From JALUUH01 sp964636675 (GTDB lineage: Bacteria; Pseudomonadota; Gammaproteobacteria; S012-40), in assembly GCA_964636675.1 (NCBI GenBank), contig CAZWUO010000173.1, forward strand, positions 1 to 8,130: a stretch of 8,130 nucleotides of DNA, in the 5' to 3' direction. Below are positions 1 through 7,250 of this stretch, in pieces. The translations under genes and the position numbers were made by a program. A model generated the notes under the pieces. It was not told the DNA's origin and did no database searches. It saw nothing but the letters and a program-made list of their open reading frames with translations. The number at the start of each line of letters is the position of its first letter. Positions within the stretch are counted from its first letter, which is position 1.

Positions 1-197
1 AACCTAAGAAGAGTCGACTTTACAAGCCGCAACTCAGTCCCAAGTTCTTTTTGGGTAATCCCTGGTTTAGATAGAACAACGCGTAGCATATATCCGTGGG
101 CGGGGGATAGGTCAAGCTCGCTAAACGCATCCGCCCATTTTTTATTGACCACGCGAGCTAACGCATTAATATTATAATAGAGACATCTTTCAAACAT
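1..197 (-). CDS. MarR-family transcriptional regulator, N-terminal part (cut by window edge)
   Basis: The minus strand is open from an ATG at 197-195 to the window edge, giving 65 residues with no stop. An N-terminal helix (MFERCLYYNINALARVVNKK) is followed by the MarR pattern LSPAHGYMLRVV (about residues 30-41), then PGITQKELG (45-53) and KSTLLR (60-65). This matches the first dimerisation helix, helix 2 and the start of the winged helix-turn-helix of the MarR family. The recognition-helix end, the wing and the C-terminal dimer helix lie outside the window. MarR proteins are small cytoplasmic dimers that usually repress their own gene and neighbours and are released by small aromatic or oxidising ligands; the ligand here is unknown. 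There is no Shine-Dalgarno before the ATG, and the putative -10 box ends 6 bases before it, so the message may be leaderless. It diverges from endA. Family call fairly sure; specific role unknown. Confidence 0.82.
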   Translation of the reverse strand, partial: MFERCLYYNINALARVVNKKWADAFSELDLSPAHGYMLRVVLSKPGITQKELGTELRLVKSTLLR

Positions 198-203
198 GTG
201 CAA

Positions 204-232
204 AGTATAGATAAGTTTAGTTGTAAGTGCAA
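204..232 (-). promoter_or_regulatory. Putative sigma70 promoter of the marR-type gene
   Basis: Read on the minus strand, TTGCAC (232-227) is separated by exactly 17 bases from TATACT (209-204), a 5/6 match to TATAAT. The -35 box is weak (3/6). The ATG at 197 begins only 6 bases after the -10 box, so a transcript starting at the usual distance would begin at or beside the start codon. This is inferred from consensus matching only. Confidence 0.45.
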
Positions 233-234
233 CT
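219..234. promoter_or_regulatory. Palindromic operator candidate (AGTTG-N6-CAACT) over the marR -35 box
   Basis: The sequence AGTTGTAAGTGCAACT is a 16-bp near-perfect palindrome: the 7-base arms differ at one pair, and the outer five bases pair exactly. It covers the putative -35 box of the MarR-type gene and lies 22 bp before its start codon. MarR-family dimers typically bind palindromes of this size in their own promoters, so autorepression is the natural reading. It is about 165 bp upstream of the endA start, so control of endA is less obvious. Confidence 0.5.
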
Positions 235-331
235 TTATTTGTGCTTGTTTGTTTTAAGGTGAGTAGTGATGTTTTAGGTTTAGCAAGAATCGGGTCATAG
301 AACAGGCTTGATTTTCTTTCGTCACAATAAT

Positions 332-351
332 AACTGTATATAAGCACCGTA
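332..351. promoter_or_regulatory. Degenerate LexA (SOS) box-like sequence upstream of endA
   Basis: The core CTGTATATAAGCACCG (334-349) has the left LexA half-site CTGT intact, an AT-rich centre, and ACCG where the gammaproteobacterial consensus CTGT-N8-ACAG has ACAG. That is 7 of 8 half-site bases. It lies 50 bp before the chosen endA start and overlaps a TATAAG that could serve as a -10 box. The broken base is one of the important CAG positions, so binding would be weak at best, and a chance match is possible. Confidence 0.25.
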
Positions 352-400
352 TTTGCCAACGGTTACTTTTGTTAGTATGCGCCTCTCTATCCTGTCACGG

Positions 401-1195
401 ATGATTAAGGCAATGAGTTTTCGGTTTGTATTATTAATGATTTTTGTACTTTATTTCGCCGCAACACTAAAGATATTTGCATCAGACAACCTATACACAC
501 TTGCATCGAACAGTAATTACGCAATAAAATCGTTTAGCAAAGCGAAAAAATATCTGCCGGATATTTATCGAGATAAGAAACAAACTTTTTATTGTGGTTG
601 CGAGTTTCAGGGTAAAAATATATCACCGGATCGTTGTGGATACATTGTACGCAAAAATGCGAAACGTGGCTCCCGATTGGAATGGGAGCATATTGTGCCT
701 GCCTCTCGGTTTGGTAAACCTTTAAAGTGCTGGCAGCAACGGGAGCAATTTGAACGTTGCATTAAAAAGAGCGGAAAAACGCTATCTGGTCGTAAGTGTT
801 GCCGCCGTGTAAATCCAATATTCCGTGCGATGGAAGCCGATATGATGAATCTTGTGCCATCAGTTGGTGAATTAAACGGCGACCGCAGTAATTATAAATT
901 CGCTACGGTGCAAGGTGAAAAACGCAAATACGGTGCATGTGATTTTGAAGTTGATAGCCGCAAAAAAACGGTTGAGCCGAACCGCGAAATTCAGGGAGAT
1001 ATAGCCCGTATCTATTTTTACATGCATAAAAAATATGGCATGCCGTTGGTGCAACAAGAAATTAATCAATTTACGCTGTGGGCAAACAATGATCCACCCG
1101 ATGAGTGGGAAATTCGTAAATCTCAACGTGTGAATGGACTTTTGCAAGCACTCGAAGAGCATCAGATCAGCGAGAAGCGTTTTGTGTCAGATTAG
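401..1195 (+). CDS. endA: Endonuclease I (EndA/Vvn/Dns family), secreted non-specific DNase
   Basis: This is a periplasmic or secreted endonuclease that cuts DNA without sequence preference through a beta-beta-alpha-metal (HNH-like) centre. Numbered from the ATG at 401 (264 aa), an export signal is seen at about 1-27 (hydrophobic FVLLMIFVLYFAAT, likely cut after IFA). Family blocks follow: FYCGC (63-67), RCGYIVRKN (78-86), EWEHIVPA (94-101), and MEADMMNLVPSVGELNGDR (144-162). E96/H97 and N150 correspond to the metal-binding Glu, general-base His and metal-binding Asn of Vvn. There are eight cysteines (65, 67, 79, 110, 120, 133, 134, 180). Unlike E. coli EndA, the C-terminal WEC...C pair is missing, and an insertion carries C120/C133/C134. 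The frame is open back to a TTG at 353, with other ATGs at 377 and 413. None has a good ribosome site (TAAGG lies only 2 bases before 413), and the start was chosen to fit the signal peptide. Convergent with the araC-type gene. Function confident, start not. Confidence 0.93.
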   Translation: MIKAMSFRFVLLMIFVLYFAATLKIFASDNLYTLASNSNYAIKSFSKAKKYLPDIYRDKKQTFYCGCEFQGKNISPDRCGYIVRKNAKRGSRLEWEHIVPASRFGKPLKCWQQREQFERCIKKSGKTLSGRKCCRRVNPIFRAMEADMMNLVPSVGELNGDRSNYKFATVQGEKRKYGACDFEVDSRKKTVEPNREIQGDIARIYFYMHKKYGMPLVQQEINQFTLWANNDPPDEWEIRKSQRVNGLLQALEEHQISEKRFVSD

Positions 1196-1281
1196 TGGAT
1201 TGCCTCAGTCGCTAAACGAGGGTTGGAAAACAGAGGGCTGATATGCGCGTTTCTCGGTAATCGTGATGGGCATAGCACCAG

Positions 1282-1378
1282 GGAACCTCTGATTAAGTCA
1301 TCTAGCGAGCGTAAACTGCGCTTTTTCGTTTCAATTTGCCTTGTTTTCATCTTACTATCTCACTTAATCAGAGGCTCC
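1282..1378. mobile_element. Short IS5-group-like MITE (non-autonomous inverted-repeat element)
   Basis: Left end GGAACCTCTGATTAAGT (1282-1298) and right end ACTTAATCAGAGGCTCC (1362-1378) are inverted repeats matching at 16 of 17 positions, with the single mismatch at 1285/1375. They enclose 63 bp with no transposase. The flanks are CCAG (1278-1281) and CTAG (1379-1382), which fits a duplicated CTAG target with one later substitution; the IS5 group is known to duplicate YTAR. The ends also share GGAA at the tip and GA-TAAG further in with the IS5 terminus as I recall it. The element sits 82 bp after the endA stop and ends 16 bp from the araC-type stop, i.e. in a harmless convergent gap. A purely structural hairpin is the alternative, but the 63-nt loop and lack of a U-tract argue against a terminator. 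The family assignment is from memory. Confidence 0.6.
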
Positions 1379-1394
1379 CTAGCTCCCCAGTTTC

Positions 1395-2429
1395 TCATTC
1401 AACTGGGCGAGTAGTTACTCTAAACTGTCCCGGCGTTTTGCCTGTCCATCGTTTAAATGCATGGTTAAACGCGCTTTGTTCTGAAAACCCAAGTAATAGC
1501 GCGAGTTCTGCGATACTGAGTCCGTTACTTTGCAAGTGATCTAGCGCGATCTCCTTGCGTACTGAATCGAGAATAGTTTTAAAGTTGGTATTTTCTACTT
1601 TTAACACCTGTTGTAATTTACGAGAACTGACTGTCAATTCGGCTGCAATACTGGCAATGTTATAACTCCCAGTTGAAATCGAACGAATCAAGGTCCTTTG
1701 TACTTTATTTTCCCAACTGTTATTTTCACGCAGCTGAGATAATTTTTTTTGGGCATACTGCTCAACCGTATTTAACAGGAGGGTATCAGCGTGGGGTACT
1801 CTGTAGTTTAGTACTTCATTGCTAAATAGCATGGTATTATCTACGCAATCATAAATAATAGGGCAGTTAAAAAAAATATCGTGGACATCGGAGTTTTTTG
1901 GTTTAGGGTGTGCAAATTCCATGAGCAAAGGTGAGATTTCCTTGCGTACCATTTGGCGCATTATCGTGATGATAGCGGCGTGCATGCATTCTACCGTTTG
2001 ACGAGTAATTTCCGGGTCTGGTAACGTAACAATGCGTGAACAAAAAATGGCATCGTTTACTTGTTTTTTTAAATAGGGTTGTGGACTATCACCTGACATT
2101 AACGCATGATATTTACAAACGGCTTCTAAAGCAGTGATTATCGTGGGGCTATTTAAAGCTAATAAGCTTAGAATATTTCCACGGACGGTATTGATATTAA
2201 TACCGACGTTCAAGCCGAGGTTGCTGTCGCCGGAGTATTTCAGCAGCGCTTGCCAAACAGTCACAAGAGACGTGGCCGATAAACGCGTTTCTGTGTTCCG
2301 CAATGCGTTTGTTTCAATTCCCTCACTAATCAGCCATTGGTCAGCATCTTCTCCTTGCGCATATAAATAATCCAGAATAAATAAAATCGAATCGGTTGAA
2401 AAGTTACCTTTTTGCGTTGCTTTTCCCAT
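1395..2429 (-). CDS. AraC-family transcriptional regulator with Arabinose_bd-type N-terminal domain
   Basis: The 344-residue protein has the layout of OruR/ArgR-like AraC proteins. The N-terminal 'arabinose-binding' type domain (PF12625-like, about 20-205) includes the RLSATSLVTVWQALLKYSGDSNLGLNVG region at 49-76 and the FFNCPIIYDCVDNTMLFSNEVLNYRVPHAD region at 186-215. A C-terminal double helix-turn-helix follows: IASIAAELTVSSRKLQQVLK (258-277), then SIAELALLLGFSEQSAFNHAFKRWTGKTPGQFR (305-337), the classic AraC signature with GFS..SAF..AFKRW.G.TPG. It probably senses a small molecule and activates or represses nearby genes. The start is supported by GGAAG about 10 bases upstream of the ATG at 2429. 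It lies 95 bp downstream of the transport operon on the same strand, with its own promoter-like sequence and a palindrome, so it is the likely local regulator of that operon. Its ligand cannot be deduced. Family call secure. Confidence 0.93.
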   Translation of the reverse strand: MGKATQKGNFSTDSILFILDYLYAQGEDADQWLISEGIETNALRNTETRLSATSLVTVWQALLKYSGDSNLGLNVGININTVRGNILSLLALNSPTIITALEAVCKYHALMSGDSPQPYLKKQVNDAIFCSRIVTLPDPEITRQTVECMHAAIITIMRQMVRKEISPLLMEFAHPKPKNSDVHDIFFNCPIIYDCVDNTMLFSNEVLNYRVPHADTLLLNTVEQYAQKKLSQLRENNSWENKVQRTLIRSISTGSYNIASIAAELTVSSRKLQQVLKVENTNFKTILDSVRKEIALDHLQSNGLSIAELALLLGFSEQSAFNHAFKRWTGKTPGQFRVTTRPVE

Positions 2430-2444
2430 GAATAACAGCTTCCA

Positions 2445-2470
2445 AGAATCTAAAGAATTTAATAGATTCT
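2445..2470. promoter_or_regulatory. Perfect 8-bp inverted repeat (operator candidate) before the araC-type gene
   Basis: AGAATCTA (2445-2452) and TAGATTCT (2463-2470) are exact inverted repeats separated by 10 bases. They start 16 bp upstream of the araC-type ATG and overlap the putative -10 box. On the plus strand AAGAAT also occurs twice with a 9-base period (2444-2449 and 2453-2458), a direct repeat of the sort AraC dimers often use. The stem is AT-rich and no U-tract follows on the minus strand, so it is a poor terminator for the barrel gene upstream. Autoregulation is an inference. Confidence 0.4.
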
Positions 2471-2495
2471 ATAGCAGGAACACGGGGGAGGTAAA
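2466..2495 (-). promoter_or_regulatory. Putative promoter of the araC-type gene
   Basis: On the minus strand TTTACC (2495-2490, 4/6 to the -35 consensus) is followed after 18 bases by TAGAAT (2471-2466, 5/6 to TATAAT). The -10 box overlaps the right arm of the inverted repeat. This would allow the regulator to be expressed separately from the transport operon. Consensus matching only, in AT-rich DNA. Confidence 0.35.
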
Positions 2496-2524
2496 GATTT
2501 TACAACGGGTATCTATTCTGGTTT

Positions 2525-3982
2525 TCAAAAAAAGTAACTGATGCTGGAAATAATACGGTCATTGTTACGGTAGTTATACAAAAATGAGTCTTGCGTGTTT
2601 GCTTCATAGGCAATATAGCTGATAGATAAGCGCATGCCGTCTTGATATTCGTATTCTAAATTTGTTCTGATGATGTCACCATCGCCGTCGCCAAATTTAA
2701 ACCATGATAAATCCAGCGCTATTCTTTCATTCAGAAAAGTTCGCCGATAAAAAAATAGATAGGCGCTCATGAGTTTATCGTTGAGTAAGTTTTTAGCATA
2801 ATCAATGATGACGGTCGGTGTCCATTCCAGCGTGATACTTGTATTTGTGAAGCCGTAGTATTCGGCACCTAACGTAGTTTGAACAATATTTTTTTCAGAC
2901 CAACTGGCAACAATCGATTTGTTTGTCTCTATTTGTTGCAGAAGGTCATTGCGTGGCTCTGCAATGTTTCGTTTATAAGCCAACTCTAAACGGGTTAACC
3001 ATGAACCTGTGGTAAAACTTCCAGATAGGCCGAGCAGTTGATATCGTTTGTACATCGGAAGTAAGGATTGTTGCTCGATGTTGTATGCAAGTGTTGGTGA
3101 TTTCTGGTAGCTATCACTTAAAAATATAGCGAGATCCGTATTATTAAATTGCTTTTTCAGTCGAAAATACTGCTCACCTCCATCGAAAAAAGTATAGGGT
3201 TTACGTGGACTGGTTATCGGTAAGATGCTACGTAGTGAAATAGTGGGGTCGAAGTCGCTGCCGTTGACCCCCGTTTTATCTCCTCGAAACTCGAACGAAT
3301 AAACATAGTCTAGTTCTAAATTTCCTAGGGTTGCCGAAAGGCGTGCCGCGCTCACCGGTATTCTCATTTCATCCAAGGGTGTTTGGCCAAACTCCCGTAC
3401 ATCGCGTGGATTGATAATATCGAGCACCGGCGTCACTTCAGATTCTCCCCAGGCAATAATTTGTCGACCAATCGTTAAGCTAATATTCTGGTTCAACCAA
3501 AAATTAAAATAAGTTTCTCGAAATTCTATTTCGGTTTCAAAGGCATTGATTTGCTCGGTTGAAAAATTAGAATCTGCTTTGATGTCATAATAAGCATCAT
3601 AAAAACCGTTTGCACTGATTTTGTAATTGAATTTCGAGCCTATTTTGTCTTCAAAATGCATGTTTAATGAAGTTTTCAGCTTGCTCGGGCCAGAATTCTT
3701 GCGAGAAAATGGAAGCGTTTTATCTGTTTTTTCGGTATTGTAAGCCAGTTCGGTTTTAATTTTTCCACTATAGCGTTTGTTTTTCAGTAATACGGCAGAG
3801 GGTGTCTGGTCTTCTATGTTTATTTCATCGAAGAAATCATCGATGTTTTTTTTGCCTGCGTCAGAGAGCAAGACAGATTCCACTTCTTGTTCTATGCTAG
3901 CCGCATATCCTAGGCTGGGAATGATAAAGAGCAAAACCCAGCATAGATAAAAAATAAAATATATACGTGGACTCATCATCAT
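2525..3982 (-). CDS. DUF1302-type outer-membrane beta-barrel protein
   Basis: The 485-residue protein has a signal peptide (hydrophobic YFIFYLCWVLLFIIPSLGYAA, cut near residue 28). An acidic stretch (about 30-60) precedes alternating amphipathic beta-strands to the end. The block LTIGRQIIAWGESE (169-182) plus LDIINPRDVREFG (187-199) is the recognisable core of DUF1302-family (PF06980) proteins. It ends in SYFF, the terminal aromatic residue used by the BAM machinery. These features place it in the outer membrane as a porin-like barrel, probably the exit or entry port for whatever the MMPL pump handles. It is the last structural gene of the operon. Its ATG overlaps the stop of the LolA-like gene (ATGA) and it has no clear ribosome site of its own, so it is likely translated by coupling. 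Three ATGs in a row make the exact start uncertain by two codons. Barrel confident; family name less so. Confidence 0.78.
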   Translation of the reverse strand: MMMSPRIYFIFYLCWVLLFIIPSLGYAASIEQEVESVLLSDAGKKNIDDFFDEINIEDQTPSAVLLKNKRYSGKIKTELAYNTEKTDKTLPFSRKNSGPSKLKTSLNMHFEDKIGSKFNYKISANGFYDAYYDIKADSNFSTEQINAFETEIEFRETYFNFWLNQNISLTIGRQIIAWGESEVTPVLDIINPRDVREFGQTPLDEMRIPVSAARLSATLGNLELDYVYSFEFRGDKTGVNGSDFDPTISLRSILPITSPRKPYTFFDGGEQYFRLKKQFNNTDLAIFLSDSYQKSPTLAYNIEQQSLLPMYKRYQLLGLSGSFTTGSWLTRLELAYKRNIAEPRNDLLQQIETNKSIVASWSEKNIVQTTLGAEYYGFTNTSITLEWTPTVIIDYAKNLLNDKLMSAYLFFYRRTFLNERIALDLSWFKFGDGDGDIIRTNLEYEYQDGMRLSISYIAYEANTQDSFLYNYRNNDRIISSISYFF

Positions 3983-4794
3983 TTTTGCATAGCACGTGGG
4001 GTGAAGGTTTTTTCATCTACCGGAAGGTTGTATACCACGTTTTCGATAAGCAACAAGGTTTTATGTAAAACTCGCCCACCCTTTGTTGTGATCATTTGCA
4101 TTTTTGTCTCGGTATCAATGCCAGAGATGTTTTTGATATTCGATGCTTTGAAATATTTTATTTTATCCCCTGTAAACCATCCCTTGCTTTGAATAACCAT
4201 GTAGTTGTCTTTGTTTATCCATAAATTTGTTTTTTTATATCCGGTATTATCGATAATTTGGACTCTCATTTCTTGCTTGGGTAGGCGTTCAATAAGCCAG
4301 CACTCAATGCCGTTTATCTCAACGGAGGGATTAATTATTTTGTAATCATAGTGCGATACTTCAACACCTTCGATATCGCTATAAGTGAAGTCAGTTCCAA
4401 GAAAAGACCCGGATTTATCACTCGCAGGAACCCGCTTTACTTTATGCAAAGACGGAAGATAGAGCCATGAGTTATCCTCTTTGTTTGGGTCGGCCCAATC
4501 AAAACTTATAAACGCGGTGTTTTTTACATCCGCAGGGGATAAAAAAACCGTGAGTGTTTTGTCAACGATGGTGGTATTTTTATTGATGAGACGAATTGTT
4601 CGAGTTCGCTGACTATTGTTTTTGTCGATGAGAATCATTGTCATATCTAATGTAGACGTGTCTCCCACATAACGTGAATCTGATTTTTGCATAATCGTCA
4701 GTGCCTCTTCTTCAGCCGCGACATTGCTTCCTATCGATACGGTAATTATTAACAGGCCTAGGGTGAAATAAGCGGGGCTGATTAATCTACGCAT
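3979..4794 (-). CDS. LolA-like periplasmic protein ('outer membrane lipoprotein-sorting protein')
   Basis: The 271-residue protein has a signal peptide (1-27, cleavage after VAA before EEE) and no lipobox cysteine, so it should be a soluble periplasmic protein. It carries the hallmark of the LolA_like group (PF17131): FLSPADVKNTAFISFDW (84-100), DNSWLYLPSLHKVKRVPASDK (107-127) and GSFLGTDFTYSDIEG (129-143). Members have the LolA/LolB half-barrel that can hold an acyl chain, and are routinely encoded beside MMPL transporters. A carrier role between the inner-membrane pump and the outer-membrane barrel is therefore likely; cargo unknown. The start is fixed by GAGG 9 bases upstream, inside the 3' end of the MMPL gene. 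The gene overlaps the MMPL gene by 8 bp and the barrel gene by 4 bp. It is not the housekeeping LolA, which is shorter and sits in a different context. Confidence 0.88.
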   Translation of the reverse strand: MRRLISPAYFTLGLLIITVSIGSNVAAEEEALTIMQKSDSRYVGDTSTLDMTMILIDKNNSQRTRTIRLINKNTTIVDKTLTVFLSPADVKNTAFISFDWADPNKEDNSWLYLPSLHKVKRVPASDKSGSFLGTDFTYSDIEGVEVSHYDYKIINPSVEINGIECWLIERLPKQEMRVQIIDNTGYKKTNLWINKDNYMVIQSKGWFTGDKIKYFKASNIKNISGIDTETKMQMITTKGGRVLHKTLLLIENVVYNLPVDEKTFTPRAMQK

Positions 4795-7216
4795 GATGTT
4801 TTACCTCTGTGGTTGGCGATTTTTTGTAAAATAGGGCGAGTAATGCAGGGGTTACAATGACATCGGTAATGAGCGCGGTCACGATTGCGATGACAAGTAC
4901 GAAACCTAGATTTGCCAAGGTACCGACGGATGCAAAGGTGTAAATAAAAAAAGCACCCGCAAGAATAGTCGTGGTAAACAAAATGGCACGCCCCACTGAG
5001 GAAAGCGTGTTTTTAATGCTTTGCTGAACATTTTTAGTTGCCAAAAAATGACGCTGGAAATGGTGAATAAAATGTACGGTATCGTCTACTGCAAGGCCTA
5101 ATGCGATACCGCCCATTAACACGGTAAACATGTCAATGGGTATTTTGAACAGCCCCATAAATGACAATGCAACAAATATCGGGAAAAAATTAGGCACCAA
5201 ACTGATAAACCCTAAACGGATGTCGCCGAAAATGATTAGCATGATGATACCGATAATGATAAAAGCAGTCATATAACTGCTGCTCATCGTTTGCAATACA
5301 TTCATGAAACTTTGCGTGAGCAGATCCATATAACCGGTGACTGTTACGCTAGCATAGTCAGAAAAAATATTATTGAACTCGGCTTCAATACGCTCTTTGA
5401 GTGGAATATATAAAATTGCATCGACCCACGGAACCCGTATCGTTACTCTTGCCTTTGAAAATTGACTATCGACTAATTCTTCAAGATCATCTGATCCCCC
5501 ATTTTCAAACAGTAATAGCGCTTGTGCAATCACCTGTCTATCATTTGGCACGAGATAATAGTCCGGATTGTTTTCGTTAAGTGCCTGATGAATTTGTTTT
5601 AAGGTATCGACAATTGAATAGGATTTTGAGACCGGAACAGCTGCGATATTTAGATTCTCAATAATTCGATTGATATTTTCCAAGTCTTGCATGACATGCG
5701 GCTCATACAGACCATTAATTTTTTTTGTATCAATAATAATCTCTAGAGAAACCGTGGTTTTCATCTCTTTATTGACAGTTTCTGTGGCTAGTCGAACAGG
5801 GTTGTCAGCGGGTAACCAAGTCACGACGTTGTGAGAAAATTCGAGCTTGAAAATACCAACACTTAAGGCCAGTGTCAGTAGCAGTGTTAGCGCGATAATT
5901 TTTTTGGGATTCTGATAAGAATAATCCCCAGCACGTACCAGTGCTCGCTCCGCAAGGAGTCCGCCACTTTTTGATGCCCTTGGTTTCAGCTTTAAAATGG
6001 AGACCATTGCAGGCAATAATGTGTAGCTAGATATTAGCGCGAGTAACACGCCTAGCGGTATGACAATGCCAATATCGGCAATCGGTAAAAGTTGTGCTTG
6101 ACTAAACGAGAGGAAGCCTGCGGCTGTTGTTAAACTGGTGAATAACATCGCTAAGCCTGATTTACCCAATGCTTTACTGGCCGCTGTACGATTGCTACTT
6201 TTCTCCTGCTCACGGTAAAAAAGGGTCAGGTAGTGGACTGCGTCAGCTACGCCAACGGCCAACATGAGTGTTGGGAACATCTGTGATACCGGGGTAATTG
6301 GCAAGCCTAAAAAACCCATGACGCCAAACATGGAAATAAGCGTCGCGCTGACGACGAGCAGTGGCAAGGTGACACCACTCGCACGGCGGAAAATAACAAA
6401 GAGTAATAAAATGACTAGCAAACCGGCGATGCCCATCATGATGCCAACGTCGTGGTGGATCGATGCGATATGCTCGACATCAACCACTGGACCACCCGTC
6501 AATAAGATGTCAAATTCAGCATGTTGATGTTTGGCAACCACGTTTCGGATCGCAGCGACTATTTCTTCTTTTTGAAGATTAGTCAGTGGCCGTGGTTTTT
6601 CACCATCAGGGCTATTTTCAATTTTCAAATCATCTGCTAAATCAATAAATGGATCTTCAATATCTGATGAAGGTGATGCAAAAAAACGCTCATTGAGAAT
6701 CGTTATTAAAGTAAAATCGCTGGACTCTGAAATGAGCAAGTTTTTATACAGAGGGTTTTCAATCACCTTTTTTTGGAGAGCCGCAAGATCTTGCGCTGTT
6801 TGCGGAAAATCCTCCATCAAATCTTCAACAATTAGAGAGCCTTCATCACCCGAGATATTGCTGACATTGTAAAGACTAGTGACTTCTTTTAAATACGGAA
6901 CGGTATTTTCCAGGTCAAGGTGAAAGTCACGTAATCTTGAGAGAAAAGACAGCGTGAAAATTTTATCAGATTGAATGGCGGCAATGCTTAAGTCATCCTG
7001 GCCGAATTGGCTTCTAAATATTTCATAATCGGCCAGGGTTGTATCTCCGGGTTTAAACAAGCCTTCGATTGTTGTTTCTATCTGAAGTTTTGGAATACCT
7101 ATAGCGAGGATGCCGATGAACAAGAGTGCCACTAATAGCGTTTTATAAGCATTGTCGTAAAAAAAAAGTGCGATGTTTTCGAGAAAAATTTCGATCTTGG
7201 ATTTTAGTGCTTGCAT
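4787..7216 (-). CDS. MMPL-family RND transporter (COG1033-type predicted exporter)
   Basis: The 809-residue inner-membrane protein has the duplicated RND layout. TM1 (about 26-43) is followed by a large periplasmic loop (44-253), TM2-TM6 (about 254-408), TM7 (438-457), a second periplasmic loop (458-645) and TM8-TM12 (about 648-797). TM4 carries VGVADAVHYL (321-330) and TM10 carries LGLAVDDTVHFIHHF (706-720). These are the paired GxxxD-type motifs whose aspartates relay protons in RND/MMPL pumps. The sterol-sensing-domain-like fold and size fit the exporters that move lipids or other hydrophobic molecules (e.g. the hopanoid transporter HpnN) rather than AcrB-type drug pumps, which are over 1000 residues and come with a membrane-fusion protein absent here. 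AAAGG lies 9 bases before the ATG. It begins 34 bp after the DUF2141 gene and overlaps the LolA-like gene by 8 bp. Substrate and direction not deducible. Confidence 0.92.
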   Translation of the reverse strand: MQALKSKIEIFLENIALFFYDNAYKTLLVALLFIGILAIGIPKLQIETTIEGLFKPGDTTLADYEIFRSQFGQDDLSIAAIQSDKIFTLSFLSRLRDFHLDLENTVPYLKEVTSLYNVSNISGDEGSLIVEDLMEDFPQTAQDLAALQKKVIENPLYKNLLISESSDFTLITILNERFFASPSSDIEDPFIDLADDLKIENSPDGEKPRPLTNLQKEEIVAAIRNVVAKHQHAEFDILLTGGPVVDVEHIASIHHDVGIMMGIAGLLVILLLFVIFRRASGVTLPLLVVSATLISMFGVMGFLGLPITPVSQMFPTLMLAVGVADAVHYLTLFYREQEKSSNRTAASKALGKSGLAMLFTSLTTAAGFLSFSQAQLLPIADIGIVIPLGVLLALISSYTLLPAMVSILKLKPRASKSGGLLAERALVRAGDYSYQNPKKIIALTLLLTLALSVGIFKLEFSHNVVTWLPADNPVRLATETVNKEMKTTVSLEIIIDTKKINGLYEPHVMQDLENINRIIENLNIAAVPVSKSYSIVDTLKQIHQALNENNPDYYLVPNDRQVIAQALLLFENGGSDDLEELVDSQFSKARVTIRVPWVDAILYIPLKERIEAEFNNIFSDYASVTVTGYMDLLTQSFMNVLQTMSSSYMTAFIIIGIIMLIIFGDIRLGFISLVPNFFPIFVALSFMGLFKIPIDMFTVLMGGIALGLAVDDTVHFIHHFQRHFLATKNVQQSIKNTLSSVGRAILFTTTILAGAFFIYTFASVGTLANLGFVLVIAIVTALITDVIVTPALLALFYKKSPTTEVKHHA

Positions 7217-7250
7217 GGAATATTGCCTTTTAGTTTATGCAGATCGATGG

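Noticed and set aside
308..344. endA promoter built from TTGATT (308-313) and TATAAG (339-344)
   Set aside because: The spacing is 25 bases, too long for a sigma70 promoter, and no alternative pair with good spacing was found.
872..1162. Minus-strand reading frame of 96 codons inside endA
   Set aside because: It is antisense to an intact, clearly recognisable nuclease and has no domain of its own.
1282..1378. Reading the long inverted repeat as a bidirectional terminator of endA and the araC-type gene
   Set aside because: The loop would be 63 nt and no U-tract follows either arm; the CTAG-like flanks fit an insertion better.
1223..1414. A 63-codon plus-strand reading frame running through the endA/araC gap
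   Set aside because: It consists mostly of the inverted-repeat element read as codons, has no ribosome site and overlaps the end of the araC-type gene.
6264..6527. Plus-strand reading frame of 87 codons inside the MMPL gene
   Set aside because: It mirrors membrane-segment codons of a well-supported gene and shows no independent protein features.
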